DNA from: Micavibrio_A sp035759665 | GTDB lineage: Bacteria; Pseudomonadota; Alphaproteobacteria; Micavibrionales; Micavibrionaceae | Length of the DNA stretch: 21,678 nucleotides | Assembly (NCBI GenBank): GCA_035759665.1 | Contig: DASTUM010000142.1 | Coordinates: forward strand, 1 to 21,678 | Reading direction: 5' to 3' | In this document: one piece after another, positions 7,320 to 14,780 of the stretch | Numbering within the stretch: the first letter of the stretch is position 1 | How the letters are laid out: the number at the start of each line of letters is the position of its first letter | Notes under the pieces: generated by a model | Seen by the model: the letters and a program-made list of their open reading frames with translations, nothing else | The model's database searches: none | Told to the model about the DNA's origin: nothing | Made by a program: the position numbers and the translations under genes

Positions 7320-8604
7320 CAACAACGATCTCGATAACGACCTCGAAGTCGAAAATTTCGATGACGGCGGCTTCGACGATTATTCGAAGAAGGGTACGCT
7401 CGGCGATCTGTGGCGCAACAACCCCATGGTCAAGGTCGGCGTTATCCTCGCCGCCTTCGCCATCGTCGTCGGCGGAATCATCCTATTCGGCGGCCGCACG
7501 GCCCCGCCGCCGATCTCGCAGGTCAACTCGGCCAAGGACATCAACGAGACGCCGGGAACGAGCGAAGTCTCCCAGACGATGCGCGAGGCGATCGAGGAAA
7601 AGAACATCCAGCGCGTCGAAGATGCGGCCCGCACCGGCGGTTCCGCCATCCCGATTCCGGTCGACCCGGCGAAGGGCGCGCTTCCCGTTCCGCTGGAAGA
7701 GGCAAACGGCGAAGACCCGCTGGAACGCTGGCGCCGGATGCAGGAGGAACGCATCCGCCAGCAGGAAATGCTGGCGCAGGCCAAACCACCGGAAGTCCAG
7801 CAGGCGCCTGCGGTGGATACGAAAACACCCGCCGTCAATGCGCTTTCGCAATCCATGATGTCGCAGATGCAGGCGATCTTGCAGAACCAGACCGTGCCCG
7901 CGACCCAGCACAAGAAAATCACCGACGTGAATTTTATGGAGGAAGTCGAGCGCAAGCGCGCGGAACGGTATGCGCGACAGCAGCAGCAACAGCAGCTTCT
8001 CTCCGGCAACGGAAGATACAACAGCGATCAGGTTGAAAACATCCTCCTGCCCGCCGGGACCATCGAATATGGCCAGATCCTGATCGAGGCCAACACCGAC
8101 GCGCCGGGGCCGATTCTTGCCCAAATCTTCACAGGGCCTTTGAAAGGCGCCCGCGTTCTGGGCAGTTTCCAGTCTACGGATGAGTATATCACGCTGTCCT
8201 TCAGTATGATCATCATCGACGGGATCAACTATCCGGTCCAGGCCGTCGCGATCGACCCCGATACGACGCTTCCGGGTATCGTCACGGAAATCGACCGCCG
8301 TTATTTCAAGCGCATCGTTCTGCCGATGGCGGCGGAATTCGTTTCGGGGCTGGCCGACGCCGTTTCGGAATCGGGCACGACGAGCATCTATATAGACGGC
8401 AACACGGTCGCCCAATCGACCGCCAACAAGAGCCAGCGCGAGGAAGTCGCCTCGGGCGTCAGCGAGGCGGGCGAGGCGCTTAGCGATATTCTGGACGAGG
8501 AAGCGGACAGGACGAGGCCGATGCTGCGGGTTGCAAGCGGCACGCCGGTCGGCATTCTTTTCGTATCTCCCGTCACCGATACCAATCTTGCATCGGTGCG
8601 GTAA
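7312..8604 (+). CDS. dotG: DotG/IcmE, VirB10-like channel protein, short form
   Basis: This 430-aa bitopic protein has an acidic cytoplasmic tail with FDD motifs (residues 16-23), one transmembrane helix (41-61) and a periplasmic linker with a Gln run (223-228). A VirB10/TraO-type C-terminal domain starts at LPAGTIEYGQILIEANTDAPG and ends with GTPVGILFVSPV. DotG spans both membranes and lines the channel. Legionella DotG is about 1,050 aa and carries a long pentapeptide-like repeat region; that region is absent here, so this copy resembles the short TraO form of IncI plasmids. The ATG at 7312 overlaps the dotH stop and is preceded by AGAGGAT, so translation is coupled. A 59-base gap follows before dotF. 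Confidence 0.92.
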   Translation: MSDNNDLDNDLEVENFDDGGFDDYSKKGTLGDLWRNNPMVKVGVILAAFAIVVGGIILFGGRTAPPPISQVNSAKDINETPGTSEVSQTMREAIEEKNIQRVEDAARTGGSAIPIPVDPAKGALPVPLEEANGEDPLERWRRMQEERIRQQEMLAQAKPPEVQQAPAVDTKTPAVNALSQSMMSQMQAILQNQTVPATQHKKITDVNFMEEVERKRAERYARQQQQQQLLSGNGRYNSDQVENILLPAGTIEYGQILIEANTDAPGPILAQIFTGPLKGARVLGSFQSTDEYITLSFSMIIIDGINYPVQAVAIDPDTTLPGIVTEIDRRYFKRIVLPMAAEFVSGLADAVSESGTTSIYIDGNTVAQSTANKSQREEVASGVSEAGEALSDILDEEADRTRPMLRVASGTPVGILFVSPVTDTNLASVR

Positions 8605-8663
8605 ATTTCATATGTGTTAGGCTGGCTTGGCTGTTTACAAGGCCGGAAGGATACTCGGACGAC

Positions 8664-10169
8664 ATGGTAGACGACAAAAAAAACGACGGCTCATCCGATG
8701 AATTCGATGACATCGATTTCGAGGATTTCGCCGACAATTTTGACGAGGCCCAGCTCCAAGAGGAAGAGGCCCTGTCCGATCTGCCCGAAGAAGATTTTTC
8801 CGATGAAAATTTCGGCGACGACGACTGGGAAGACAGCAGTTTCGACGATGACGCCGAAGCCGGCGCCGATCCGAGCCTTATCACTCAAGGCAAAGGCAAG
8901 GGCGACGGCCTGAGTTTCAATACAATTGTCATGATCGGCGCTTTCATCGTCGGCGCGGGCGTTCTCGCGATAAACATCATGGTCAAATCCGGCAGCCAGT
9001 CTGGCGTCGGCGGCACGTTCCAGTCGATGCTCAATATCGGCGGCGTCATGGACGGCGATTTCTTCGGGGACAAGAAAAAGGAAGAGGCGGCTCAGGAAGC
9101 GGCGGCCCGGCAGCAGGAGGCGCTGGGCGAAGGCTTCCTGAACAATCCCGAATCTCTCGACCCCAACGCCAATCCGCCGCAGCCGACTCCGATCGCGCCG
9201 CCGGAAGAGGTGGCCGGGGATAATCAGCCATTGACGCCGATGCCCGATACGGCCCCGCCGGCGGTAACGCCGGGCGAAACGCCGCGCGGCCCGGATGAAG
9301 GCGTACCCGAAAGCAACGTGGCCGTGGCCGAACTGCCTGCGGAGGCTCAGACGCCGCCCGCCTCGCAGATAGAGGAAACGCCGGTTGAAACCACTTCCGC
9401 CGAAGATATTTTGAAAAAGGCGATGGAAAGCCGCGAACAAAAAGCCGCTTCCGCCGAACCCGCTCCGCCTGTCGAAGAGGCGGCCGGGCAAGAGCCTAAA
9501 CAAAGCGTGGAAACGCCGGATGCGGACGAGCCGGAACTGCCGTCCGTTGCCGACGCTCCGGTTTCTGCGCCCGTCGAAGAACCGCCGGCCAAAATGCCTG
9601 AATCCGCCGAACCTTCGGTTCCCCCCGAAATCATCGCCGAAAACACGAAGGCTTTGGAAGCCGTCGATGGCCGCCTCGAAGAGCTCTTCAAACGGATCGA
9701 ACAGGTCGAAAGCGATATAGGCTCGGTGAAAAACAGCGAACAGGCGGATACGCAAGACCTCGAACAGATGGTCGAATCCCTCAAGGCCGAAATCGCCGAG
9801 TTGAAAAAGCGTCCGGTTCCGGCCGCGGCCGAGCCCGTGAGTTCCAAAAAGCCCGCTGCGGCGGAAGAGCCGGAAGCCGATGAAGCGTCCGACGAAGTCG
9901 TGGAGGAGGAGGCTCCCAAGCCCGCCGTCAAGAAGGCCGCCAAGCCCAAGCCCGTCAAAACCGCCGCCAAAAAACCCGCCGTGGCCACTGGCCGCTGGGA
10001 ATTGCGTGCCGCTCAACCGGGACGTGCCTGGGTCTCCCGGCCTGGCGAGCGCGACATGCAAAGCGTCGAAGTCGGCCAGTCCCTCACCGGCATCGGCCGC
10101 GTGACGGCCATCCTCTACCAGAATCGCCGCTGGACCGTCCAGGGCACTTCCGGCCAGATCAATCAATAA
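8664..10169 (+). CDS. dotF: DotF/IcmG, inner-membrane protein of the type IVB system, enlarged form
   Basis: This 501-aa protein begins with a very acidic cytoplasmic tail (residues 1-70, repeated D-F-D/E motifs), then one transmembrane helix (about 86-106). A ~210-residue Pro/Glu/Ala-rich linker follows, then a coiled coil (about 327-383), a Lys/Ala/Pro-rich stretch and a compact C-terminal domain (about 444-501). The C-terminal domain identifies it: WELRAAQPGRAWVS, then V-VGQSLTGIGRVTAI and VQGTSGQI. These parallel the QAVIPGRAWL and SSGQVIKF region of Legionella IcmG as I recall it. Legionella DotF is about 270 aa, so the linker and tail are almost doubled. A terminator candidate follows directly, closing the dotI-H-G-F unit. 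Assignment is strong for the C-terminus and architecture, weaker for the rest. Confidence 0.82.
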   Translation: MVDDKKNDGSSDEFDDIDFEDFADNFDEAQLQEEEALSDLPEEDFSDENFGDDDWEDSSFDDDAEAGADPSLITQGKGKGDGLSFNTIVMIGAFIVGAGVLAINIMVKSGSQSGVGGTFQSMLNIGGVMDGDFFGDKKKEEAAQEAAARQQEALGEGFLNNPESLDPNANPPQPTPIAPPEEVAGDNQPLTPMPDTAPPAVTPGETPRGPDEGVPESNVAVAELPAEAQTPPASQIEETPVETTSAEDILKKAMESREQKAASAEPAPPVEEAAGQEPKQSVETPDADEPELPSVADAPVSAPVEEPPAKMPESAEPSVPPEIIAENTKALEAVDGRLEELFKRIEQVESDIGSVKNSEQADTQDLEQMVESLKAEIAELKKRPVPAAAEPVSSKKPAAAEEPEADEASDEVVEEEAPKPAVKKAAKPKPVKTAAKKPAVATGRWELRAAQPGRAWVSRPGERDMQSVEVGQSLTGIGRVTAILYQNRRWTVQGTSGQINQ

Positions 10170-10171
10170 CG

Positions 10172-10203
10172 TTTCGCCCCTCCATCCGGGCGGAAAATTT
10201 TTT
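10172..10203 (+). terminator. Rho-independent terminator candidate after dotF
   Basis: TTTCGCCC pairs with GGGCGGAAA across an 8-base loop, with one bulged G, followed by ATTTTTT. It starts two bases after the dotF stop. A G/C-core hairpin plus a T-run directly after an operon end is good evidence. Confidence 0.65.
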
Positions 10204-10563
10204 GAAAAAAACACAATCCTGCCATAATTGAGCGACGAACAAGGGCAATAATCGCGAAATAAGGCAGAAGTTTTTTATTTAAATTCAAATGCTTATAAAA
10301 TTATGGCCAAAGTTACAACATAAATTTGCCTTATTTGGCCAAAATGTGTTTAAATGAAATTATAGGGGTTGCGAATGGCAGACGGTTTGAACGGCTTGTC
10401 CGCATAACATCCCTAAGGAAATTTGGGGGGTTTCAAATTCGCAAAAGGACTTTTGATTTTGTATACTGATAACAAGCTGTCACAATACAAAGCGGAATGA
10501 TTTTGGGGATCGAAATTCAAGCACGGTTTTAAACGGTTTTGGTAATTAACAAGGAGAATGACT
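10204..10563 (+). promoter_or_regulatory. AT-rich 360-base control region upstream of the DotP/IcmD-like gene
   Basis: No coding frame of note is seen. A 10-base exact inverted repeat is present: AAATAAGGCA at 10257-10266 and TGCCTTATTT at 10327-10336. TGGCCAAA is repeated directly 32 bases apart (10304-10311 and 10336-10343), about three helical turns. Two copies of a GGTTT[TG]AA-type motif lie at 10384-10393 and 10525-10535. A weak promoter may be TTGCCT (10327) with TTTAAA 17 bases on. TATACT near 10460 is another possible -10 without a good -35. The size and repeat content suggest real control of the downstream T4BSS genes or a long leader. Confidence 0.5.
10551..10556 (+). promoter_or_regulatory. 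Ribosome binding site that fixes the start at 10564
   Basis: A perfect AAGGAG lies seven bases before ATG 10564 but only one base before the in-frame ATG at 10558. The second ATG is therefore the likely start. Confidence 0.75.
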
Positions 10564-10956
10564 ATGACAAAGAAATTCAAACAACATATGATGGCCACCG
10601 CCGCCGCCACCTTCATCGGGCTGGTGTCCGGGGTCGAATCGGCGTTCGCCGCCGGTAACAACTTCAACAAGATCGTGGACAATATGGAAGCGTCCATCTC
10701 CGGCATCCCGGGTCTTATTTCCGGTGTGTCCTACATGATGGGCATCCTGCTCGGCGTTCTCGGTATTCTGAAGATCAAGGATCACGTCGAAAACCCGGGC
10801 CAGACGAAGCTGCAGGAAGGCGCGATCCGCCTGGCCGCAGGCGGAGGCCTGTTCGCCATGCCGATCGTATACGAAGCCATGCGTAACACCATCGGCGACC
10901 AGGGCGCGGTTGTCGAGGCACCGGCTGTCAAAGCGATCACGTTGGATGTCGAGTAA
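10564..10956 (+). CDS. DotP/IcmD-like two-helix inner-membrane protein of the type IVB system
   Basis: This 130-aa protein has a signal-peptide-like start (ending SAFA/A, residue 29). Two membrane helices follow (about 50-70 and 88-108), joined by a short loop KIKDHVENPGQTKLQEG, and then a small tail. IcmD/DotP of Legionella has the same size and plan, a K-K-H-x-NP-Q loop, and the same position just before icmJ. The family overlaps with IcmC/DotE and DotV, so the exact name is less sure than the group. The same two-helix unit occurs three times in the protein at 17156-18115. A strong AAGGAG site suggests high expression. dotN follows after 15 bases. Confidence 0.75.
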   Translation: MTKKFKQHMMATAAATFIGLVSGVESAFAAGNNFNKIVDNMEASISGIPGLISGVSYMMGILLGVLGILKIKDHVENPGQTKLQEGAIRLAAGGGLFAMPIVYEAMRNTIGDQGAVVEAPAVKAITLDVE

Positions 10957-10971
10957 CGACCAACGCCAGGC

Positions 10972-11658
10972 ATGAAACTTTTGCCGATAAATTTGGGCAT
11001 TGTCCGGTCGTCGGGCAATGCCCTTCTTGCCGAAAAGGCAAGCGTGCAGCTTCAGGAGCTTCGCCCGAAGGTTCTCGAACGCGACGATCACACATGCCGT
11101 TTCTGCGGCTTCCAGTCGCAAAAATATCAGGAAGTGCATTTCCTCAATTCCAATCCCGAAGACACCCGCCCCGACAATCTCGTGACGGCCTGCATCTTCT
11201 GCCAACAATGTTTCGATCTTGAAAAGACCAGCGCCATGAATTCGGGTGTGCTGGTATGGTTACCGGAGCTCGAACAATATCAGCTGAGCCATCTCGCCCG
11301 CGCCATCTATGTTGCGCGTATTTCGCAAGGCTCGATGGCCGATTCCGCCCGTTCGGCGCTGGAAACGATCATGGCGCGGCGCGAAGATGCCAAGGCGCGG
11401 CTCGCCACGGACGATCCGTATTTTCTTGCCACCGTCATGCGCGATTTTCTTGGGCCCAAGCATTACGCCGCCCGCGCCGAAAAACTCGCAGGCGTGCGCC
11501 TTTTCCCGCTCGACCGCCGCAACATCACGGAAGGCGATTTGAAATTCAACCAGTTCCCGCAAATCCTCGCTTACTGGCGTTCGAAAGACGGGCCGTTCGG
11601 GGCCAGGCCGCCCGGACAATGGAAAACGCTTTATGCAAAAATAAAAGCGGCTGCGTAA
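10972..11658 (+). CDS. dotN: DotN/IcmJ, zinc-binding coupling-complex protein of the type IVB system
   Basis: This 228-aa protein carries a treble-clef, HNH-like zinc site. CRFCGFQ (Cys42, Cys45) sits near the start after VLERDDHT, and NLVTACIFCQQCFD (Cys74, Cys77, with Cys80 nearby) about 30 residues later. The pattern RD-[YH]TC-FCGFQ ... NLVTAC-FC-QCF is characteristic of Legionella IcmJ, and the position directly before dotO/icmB is conserved. DotN binds the C-terminal part of the coupling ATPase DotL in Legionella and is not thought to cut DNA. An HNH endonuclease was considered and rejected, because the catalytic His/Asn pattern is missing and the context is T4BSS. A terminator overlaps its stop codon. 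Confidence 0.9.
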   Translation: MKLLPINLGIVRSSGNALLAEKASVQLQELRPKVLERDDHTCRFCGFQSQKYQEVHFLNSNPEDTRPDNLVTACIFCQQCFDLEKTSAMNSGVLVWLPELEQYQLSHLARAIYVARISQGSMADSARSALETIMARREDAKARLATDDPYFLATVMRDFLGPKHYAARAEKLAGVRLFPLDRRNITEGDLKFNQFPQILAYWRSKDGPFGARPPGQWKTLYAKIKAAA

Positions 11659-11670
11659 GGCCGTTTTTTT
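11643..11670 (+). terminator. Rho-independent terminator overlapping the dotN stop
   Basis: AAAAGCGGC (11643-11651) pairs with GCCGTTTTT (from 11660), including one G-T pair, across the loop TGCGTAAG. The T-run reaches 11670. The loop contains the TAA stop of dotN, so ribosomes finishing dotN would cover the hairpin and may reduce termination. It separates dotN from dotO, which are usually co-transcribed. Confidence 0.7.
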
Positions 11671-11734
11671 ACCCGCGCACTTATCCCGACATCGCGGTTT
11701 TCCGGCAAATTTCCTCTATATTATCAGGACGTAG

Positions 11735-11740
11735 TATAAT
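11735..11740 (+). promoter_or_regulatory. Possible -10 element of a dotO promoter
   Basis: A perfect TATAAT lies 42 bases before the dotO start, just after the terminator, where a new promoter would be expected. No good TTGACA-type -35 is present at 16-18 bases upstream, so the element is weak or needs an activator. Confidence 0.4.
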
Positions 11741-11781
11741 ACCTTTAACTTCGAAGAACTCGAAAGACCTCAAGCCCGTTC

Positions 11782-14769
11782 ATGCGAATTTTAAAAAAAC
11801 TGCTGGCGCCGTTCCAGATCTCGTTCCGCTACTCCCTGGACACGTTCATCCGGCTAGAAACGGCTGACGACGAAATCACCATGGCGGCGTCCGACGGCTC
11901 GCTCGTGACCTACATCAAGGTCGACGGCTCGCGCCAGATTATCGGGGAAGAGGAATATAACTATCTCGTGGAAGGCTCGACCATCAAGATTGGCTCGCGC
12001 TTCGACCGCCAGGGCCATGCGCTGCAGGTCTATTTCGTGCGTGACCCGAACCGCATCACGCGCCACCTCGAAGATTTGCTGCGCCCCTCGCGTCTGACGT
12101 GCGAGGCCATCGAACTCGACGTCAAGGACGTGTTCGAAGAACGCGTACGCCACCTCTCGCGCTATTTGTCTTATGAAGAATGCTATTACGTGCTCTGGAC
12201 GCGTCCGTCGGTTTTGACCAAGAACGAACTCAAACGCGCCGCGCAGGATTCGCGCAAAAAGAAATGGGTGAAGGCAGGCTTCGGCCAGAACCCGCTCGCC
12301 GCGCTCGATGCGCTGCGCACACGCCATAAATCCTTTATCGCCTCGGTCATGTCCTCGCTGGACGAACTTGGTATCCGCGCGGAGCTGCTGAACGTGCATG
12401 ACGCGCTCCGCGCCATCAAGAACAACCTCTATCCGACCAAATCGCATGAAGACTGGCGCGCCTGCCTTCCGGGCGATCCCATTCCGCCGCGCTCGCCGCT
12501 CTCGCGCGTGGATCTGTCCGACATCGTCTGGCCGACCGTGCGCCAGCAGCTGGCGCTTGCGGATTCCTATATCCTCAATGAATCGATCGTGCGCATCGGC
12601 GATCTCGTCTGGGGCGGCGCCGACGTCACGCTGGCGCCGATGGACCCGTCGCCCTTCCCGATGCTGCTGACCCGCCTTTTCGAGGCGAAGGTGCCATACC
12701 GCATTTCCTTCCTGATCGAAGGCGGCGGCGTTTACGCAACGCAGTTCCGCGCCTTTGCCGCCACCATTCTCGGCGTCACCAACGCCACCAACAAACAGAT
12801 CAAATACTCGCTTGAGGGCCTTCAGCGCATGGCGCGTAAGGAGCCCGTCGTGCGCATGCGCATCTCCGTCGCAACATGGGCGCCGCGCGACAATCTGCGT
12901 CTGCTGCAAGACCGCCTTTCGAATCTGATTCAGGCGGTGGAATCCTGGGGCTATTGCCAGGTCTCGGAATTTTCCGGCGACCCGCTCGAATGCGTGATGT
13001 CGTCCGCCATGGGAATCCATTGCGCCGGTTCCGCCCCGTCCGCCGTCGCGCCGATGTTCGAGGTGATGAAGCTGATGCCGTGGCAGCGGCCAAGCTCGCC
13101 GTTCGACAAGGGCGCGATGCTTTTCCGTACACCGGACGGCAAGGTCTGGCCGTATCAGACGGGAACGAACGTCACCACGACATGGTTCGACCTGATTTTC
13201 GCCCAGCCAGGCGCGGGTAAATCCGTTCTGCTGAACTCCACCAACATCGCCTGCTGTCTGACGCCGGGCCTTTCGCAATTGCCTTATGTCGCCATCATCG
13301 ACATCGGCCCGTCTTCGTCGGGAATGATCTCGCTGATCAAGGAAGCGCTTCCCGAAGCGCGCCAGCACGAGGCCGCCTGGCACCGGATGCAGATGACCCA
13401 GCAATATGCGGTCAATCCCTTCGACACCCAGCTTGGCTGCCGCTACCCCACGCTGGACGAACGCAGCTACCTCGTCGAACTCCTCACCCTGCTTTGCACC
13501 CCGCCGGGGCTGGAGCGCCCCTATGACGGGATGCAGCAGCTCGCCGGCCTCGTCGTCGATGAAATGTTCCGCTGGCGCGACGACAACGCCGCGAACGCCG
13601 AGGCGCGTCCCTATCTTCCCCGCCTCGACCACGAAGTGGATGAGGCGATCTCGAAACACAACCTGCATCTGCCGACCGATCCGTACTGGTGGGACGTCGT
13701 CGACCGCATGTTCGACCTCGGCGAAAACCACATCGCCATTCTGGCCCAGCGCCACGCCGTGCCGACGCTCGCCGACGGCATCGTCGCCTCGCGCCGTCCG
13801 CAGATCAGGACCCTGCTCGAAGAAACCGGCGTCGGCCTGACGTCGGAAACCGTCATCAACGCTTTCGAACGGATGGTCACGTCCGCCATCCGCGAATTTC
13901 CGATCCTATCGGGCATCACGCGCTTCGATGTGTCGGATGCGCGCGTGTGCGCGCTCGACCTGATGGACGTCTCGCCCCAAGGGGACGAAGCTGCCGACCG
14001 CCAGACCTCGATCATGTACATGCTGGCGCGTCACGTTCTTGTGCGCTCGTGGTGGGTCGGCATGGAAATGATCGAACACATGCCGGAAAAATACCGGCTT
14101 TATCACGAGATCCGCCTGCAGAACATCATCGAAACGCCCAAGCGGCTTTGCTACGACGAATTCCACAGAACCTCAAAATCGCGCTCGGTGCGCGCACAGG
14201 TCGTGCGCGACGTCCGCGAAGGCCGGAAGCGCGGAGTTCAGATCGCCTTGTCCTCGCAGCTGCTGGACGACTTCGACGCCGACATGGTCGATCTCGCGAC
14301 GGGCGTGTGGGTTCTCGGCGCCGCCATCTCCGACCAGGCCGTGGACAATATCCGCGAACGCTTCGGCCTCTCGCAAACCGCGCGCAACATCATCCGCTAC
14401 AAGCTGACAGGCCCCAGGGCAGGGGGCGCGCCCGCGCTGCTCGTCCTCGGCACCGTCGAAGGCAAATACGAACAGCATTTGCTGAATACGCTCGGCCCTA
14501 TCGAACTTTGGGCGCTTTCGACCTCGGCGGAAGACGTCGCCATACGCAACAGGCTTTATTCCAAACTCGGCGCGGGCCGCGCCCGCCAGATGCTGGCCGC
14601 GAACTTTCCCGGCGGCTCGGCGCGCGGCGAAATCAAACGCCGCGTGATGATGCTGGCCGAAAAGGGCGAAGTGCGTTCCGCCGCCGTCAGCCAGGTCGTG
14701 CAGGATATCGTCAGCGAACTCGTGGGCGCCAGCCAGGGCAGGCTCGACAAGTCGCCGGAAAATAAATAA
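11782..14769 (+). CDS. dotO: DotO/IcmB, VirB4-like ATPase of the type IVB system
   Basis: This 995-aa cytoplasmic ATPase is close to the ~1,009 aa of Legionella DotO. The N-terminal half (to about 450) is the VirB4-type membrane-associating domain. The ATPase core has a Walker A loop AQPGAGKS (474-481) and a Walker B end LCYDE (to Glu793), followed by FHRTSKSRSVRAQVVRDVRE and the ALSSQLLDDF sensor-like region. The first Gly of the usual GxxxxGK[ST] is Ala here. DotO is thought to recruit the DotB ATPase to the inner membrane and power assembly or transport. The ATG at 11782 has no strong ribosome site. The 210-aa gene follows after 11 bases. Confidence 0.93.
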   Translation: MRILKKLLAPFQISFRYSLDTFIRLETADDEITMAASDGSLVTYIKVDGSRQIIGEEEYNYLVEGSTIKIGSRFDRQGHALQVYFVRDPNRITRHLEDLLRPSRLTCEAIELDVKDVFEERVRHLSRYLSYEECYYVLWTRPSVLTKNELKRAAQDSRKKKWVKAGFGQNPLAALDALRTRHKSFIASVMSSLDELGIRAELLNVHDALRAIKNNLYPTKSHEDWRACLPGDPIPPRSPLSRVDLSDIVWPTVRQQLALADSYILNESIVRIGDLVWGGADVTLAPMDPSPFPMLLTRLFEAKVPYRISFLIEGGGVYATQFRAFAATILGVTNATNKQIKYSLEGLQRMARKEPVVRMRISVATWAPRDNLRLLQDRLSNLIQAVESWGYCQVSEFSGDPLECVMSSAMGIHCAGSAPSAVAPMFEVMKLMPWQRPSSPFDKGAMLFRTPDGKVWPYQTGTNVTTTWFDLIFAQPGAGKSVLLNSTNIACCLTPGLSQLPYVAIIDIGPSSSGMISLIKEALPEARQHEAAWHRMQMTQQYAVNPFDTQLGCRYPTLDERSYLVELLTLLCTPPGLERPYDGMQQLAGLVVDEMFRWRDDNAANAEARPYLPRLDHEVDEAISKHNLHLPTDPYWWDVVDRMFDLGENHIAILAQRHAVPTLADGIVASRRPQIRTLLEETGVGLTSETVINAFERMVTSAIREFPILSGITRFDVSDARVCALDLMDVSPQGDEAADRQTSIMYMLARHVLVRSWWVGMEMIEHMPEKYRLYHEIRLQNIIETPKRLCYDEFHRTSKSRSVRAQVVRDVREGRKRGVQIALSSQLLDDFDADMVDLATGVWVLGAAISDQAVDNIRERFGLSQTARNIIRYKLTGPRAGGAPALLVLGTVEGKYEQHLLNTLGPIELWALSTSAEDVAIRNRLYSKLGAGRARQMLAANFPGGSARGEIKRRVMMLAEKGEVRSAAVSQVVQDIVSELVGASQGRLDKSPENK

Positions 14770-14780
14770 AGGCGGCCTGC

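Noticed and set aside
5868..7325. Open frame antisense to dotH (485 codons)
   Set aside because: It covers dotH almost exactly on the other strand. dotH carries the family motifs, while this frame is Arg/Gly-rich with none.
8691..10214. Open frame antisense to dotF (507 codons)
   Set aside because: The Phe/Arg/Gly-rich composition is what the complement of an acidic, Pro/Ala-rich gene gives; no signal or domain seen.
10972..11658. HNH homing endonuclease inserted in the T4BSS cluster
   Set aside because: The Cys pairs match the DotN/IcmJ pattern, the gene sits in the conserved icmJ position before icmB, and no catalytic HNH core is visible.
11854..13755. Long open frame antisense to dotO (633 codons)
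   Set aside because: It lies wholly inside the conserved VirB4-like gene; its product is Arg/His-rich low-quality sequence without motifs.
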